5,127 nt of DNA from NCBI GenBank assembly GCA_050178915.1, contig JBFXFO010000218.1:1-5127 (forward strand), written 5' to 3'. The stretch comes from JBFXAF01 sp050178915 (GTDB taxonomy: Bacteria; Pseudomonadota; Alphaproteobacteria; Rhizobiales; Rhizobiaceae). Each line of letters starts with the position of its first letter. Position 1 is the stretch's first letter. Below, one piece after another: positions 4,846 through 5,127 of this stretch. A program made the translations under genes and the position numbers. The notes under the pieces were generated by a model. The model was not told the DNA's origin. It ran no database searches and saw nothing but the letters and a program-made list of their open reading frames with translations.

Positions 4846-5007
4846 ATGCAAGGAACCCCGTCCAGCCCGGCTCGCCATCTGGTGCGCATCTCGCTCGCCG
4901 TCGCGGCGTTTGCCGCACTGACTGGCGCGGCGTTCGCGGCGTGGGTAGACAACGGCACTGCCATCTTCGTCACCATGGTCGAATCCGGCCTCTCCTGGTG
5001 CTTCTGA
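4846..5007 (+). CDS. Small membrane or exported peptide of unknown function (53 aa)
   Basis: I do not recognise this protein. A short basic N-terminus (MQGTPSSPARHLVR) is followed by a hydrophobic, alanine-rich stretch at about 15-33 (ISLAVAAFAALTGAAFAAW). This is either a signal peptide, with AFA-A near 29-32 as a possible cleavage site, or a single membrane anchor. The C-terminal 20 residues (WVDNGTAIFVTMVESGLSWCF) hold one cysteine and end in an aromatic WCF. ATG 4846 is chosen because the basic-hydrophobic arrangement then starts cleanly. A TTG at 4819 would add 9 residues. The Shine-Dalgarno is weak: AAGG lies 13 bases upstream. The following membrane protein starts 28 bases after its stop, suggesting co-transcription. 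The gene is divergent from the acyltransferase across 92 bases. Its reality rests on its layout and its membrane-protein composition. Confidence 0.6.
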   Translation: MQGTPSSPARHLVRISLAVAAFAALTGAAFAAWVDNGTAIFVTMVESGLSWCF

Positions 5008-5035
5008 GCACCTGCCTTTCAAACCGGTTGTTGCC

Positions 5036-5127
5036 ATGCCGCGCTCCGTCATCGCCCTTCTGATCGTCGTCGAGGCCGCCATCGTCGGCTATGGCGGCTA
5101 CCCGCTCTACGAACAGCGCTTGACCCA
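5036..5127 (+). CDS. N-terminus of a protein with an N-terminal membrane segment (partial)
   Basis: Thirty codons are visible before the window ends: MPRSVIALLIVVEAAIVGYGGYPLYEQRLT. An Arg near the start is followed by a hydrophobic segment at about 5-18 and then a polar, tyrosine-rich stretch, which suggests a signal anchor or uncleaved signal peptide with the bulk of the protein in the periplasm. No family can be named from this fragment. It begins 28 bases after the small membrane-peptide gene on the same strand, so the two may form an operon. The Shine-Dalgarno is poor (no purine-rich match in the 15 bases before the ATG), so the exact start is uncertain. Confidence 0.5.
   Translation, partial: MPRSVIALLIVVEAAIVGYGGYPLYEQRLT

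Noticed and set aside
1..5127. Search for tRNA, rRNA, CRISPR repeats, transposase, terminal inverted repeats, integrase or toxin-antitoxin pairs
   Set aside because: No such sequence was recognised on either strand. The small 95- and 53-residue genes are not adjacent and lack toxin or antitoxin features.

Overview
The window is GC-rich DNA with bacterial codon use, and its gene families point to an alphaproteobacterium, perhaps of the Rhizobiales. This placement is inferred from base composition and protein style only. I see no tRNA, rRNA, CRISPR array, insertion sequence or integrase.

Layout, left to right. (1) The 5' part of a minus-strand FAD-dependent amine/amino-acid oxidase of the DAO (sarcosine-oxidase-like) family, starting at a TTG codon and running off the left edge. 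(2) A divergent cytochrome P450 on the plus strand, separated from it by a 159-base intergenic region with a palindrome. (3) A short palindrome-rich gap, then a convergent minus-strand gene for a 95-residue helical protein of unknown function. (4) A strong intrinsic terminator that ends the next minus-strand gene, an aspartyl/asparaginyl beta-hydroxylase-family 2-oxoglutarate/Fe(II) dioxygenase. (5) A divergent short-chain dehydrogenase/reductase (SDR) on the plus strand. Its candidate promoter and that of the dioxygenase have -10 elements lying on top of each other. (6) A minus-strand hexapeptide-repeat acyltransferase of the type found with phosphonate (C-P lyase) genes, convergent with the SDR with only three bases between the stop codons. 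(7) A plus-strand gene for a 53-residue membrane or exported peptide, then the first 30 codons of another protein with an N-terminal membrane segment, cut by the right edge.

Four different oxidoreductases (FAD oxidase, P450, 2OG dioxygenase, SDR) lie within about 4 kb. Their orientations alternate, so they do not form one operon. The strongest pairings are the two divergent ones: oxidase with P450, and dioxygenase with SDR. A shared oxidative pathway is possible, but the sequence does not show it. No P450 redox partner, transporter or transcription factor is visible. I did not find convincing evidence of an undescribed multi-gene system. The most useful leads are the overlapping divergent promoters, the missing I-helix threonine in the P450, the perfect inverted repeat at the SDR/acyltransferase junction, the orphan phosphonate-type transferase, and the competing hairpins just upstream of the small membrane-protein gene.
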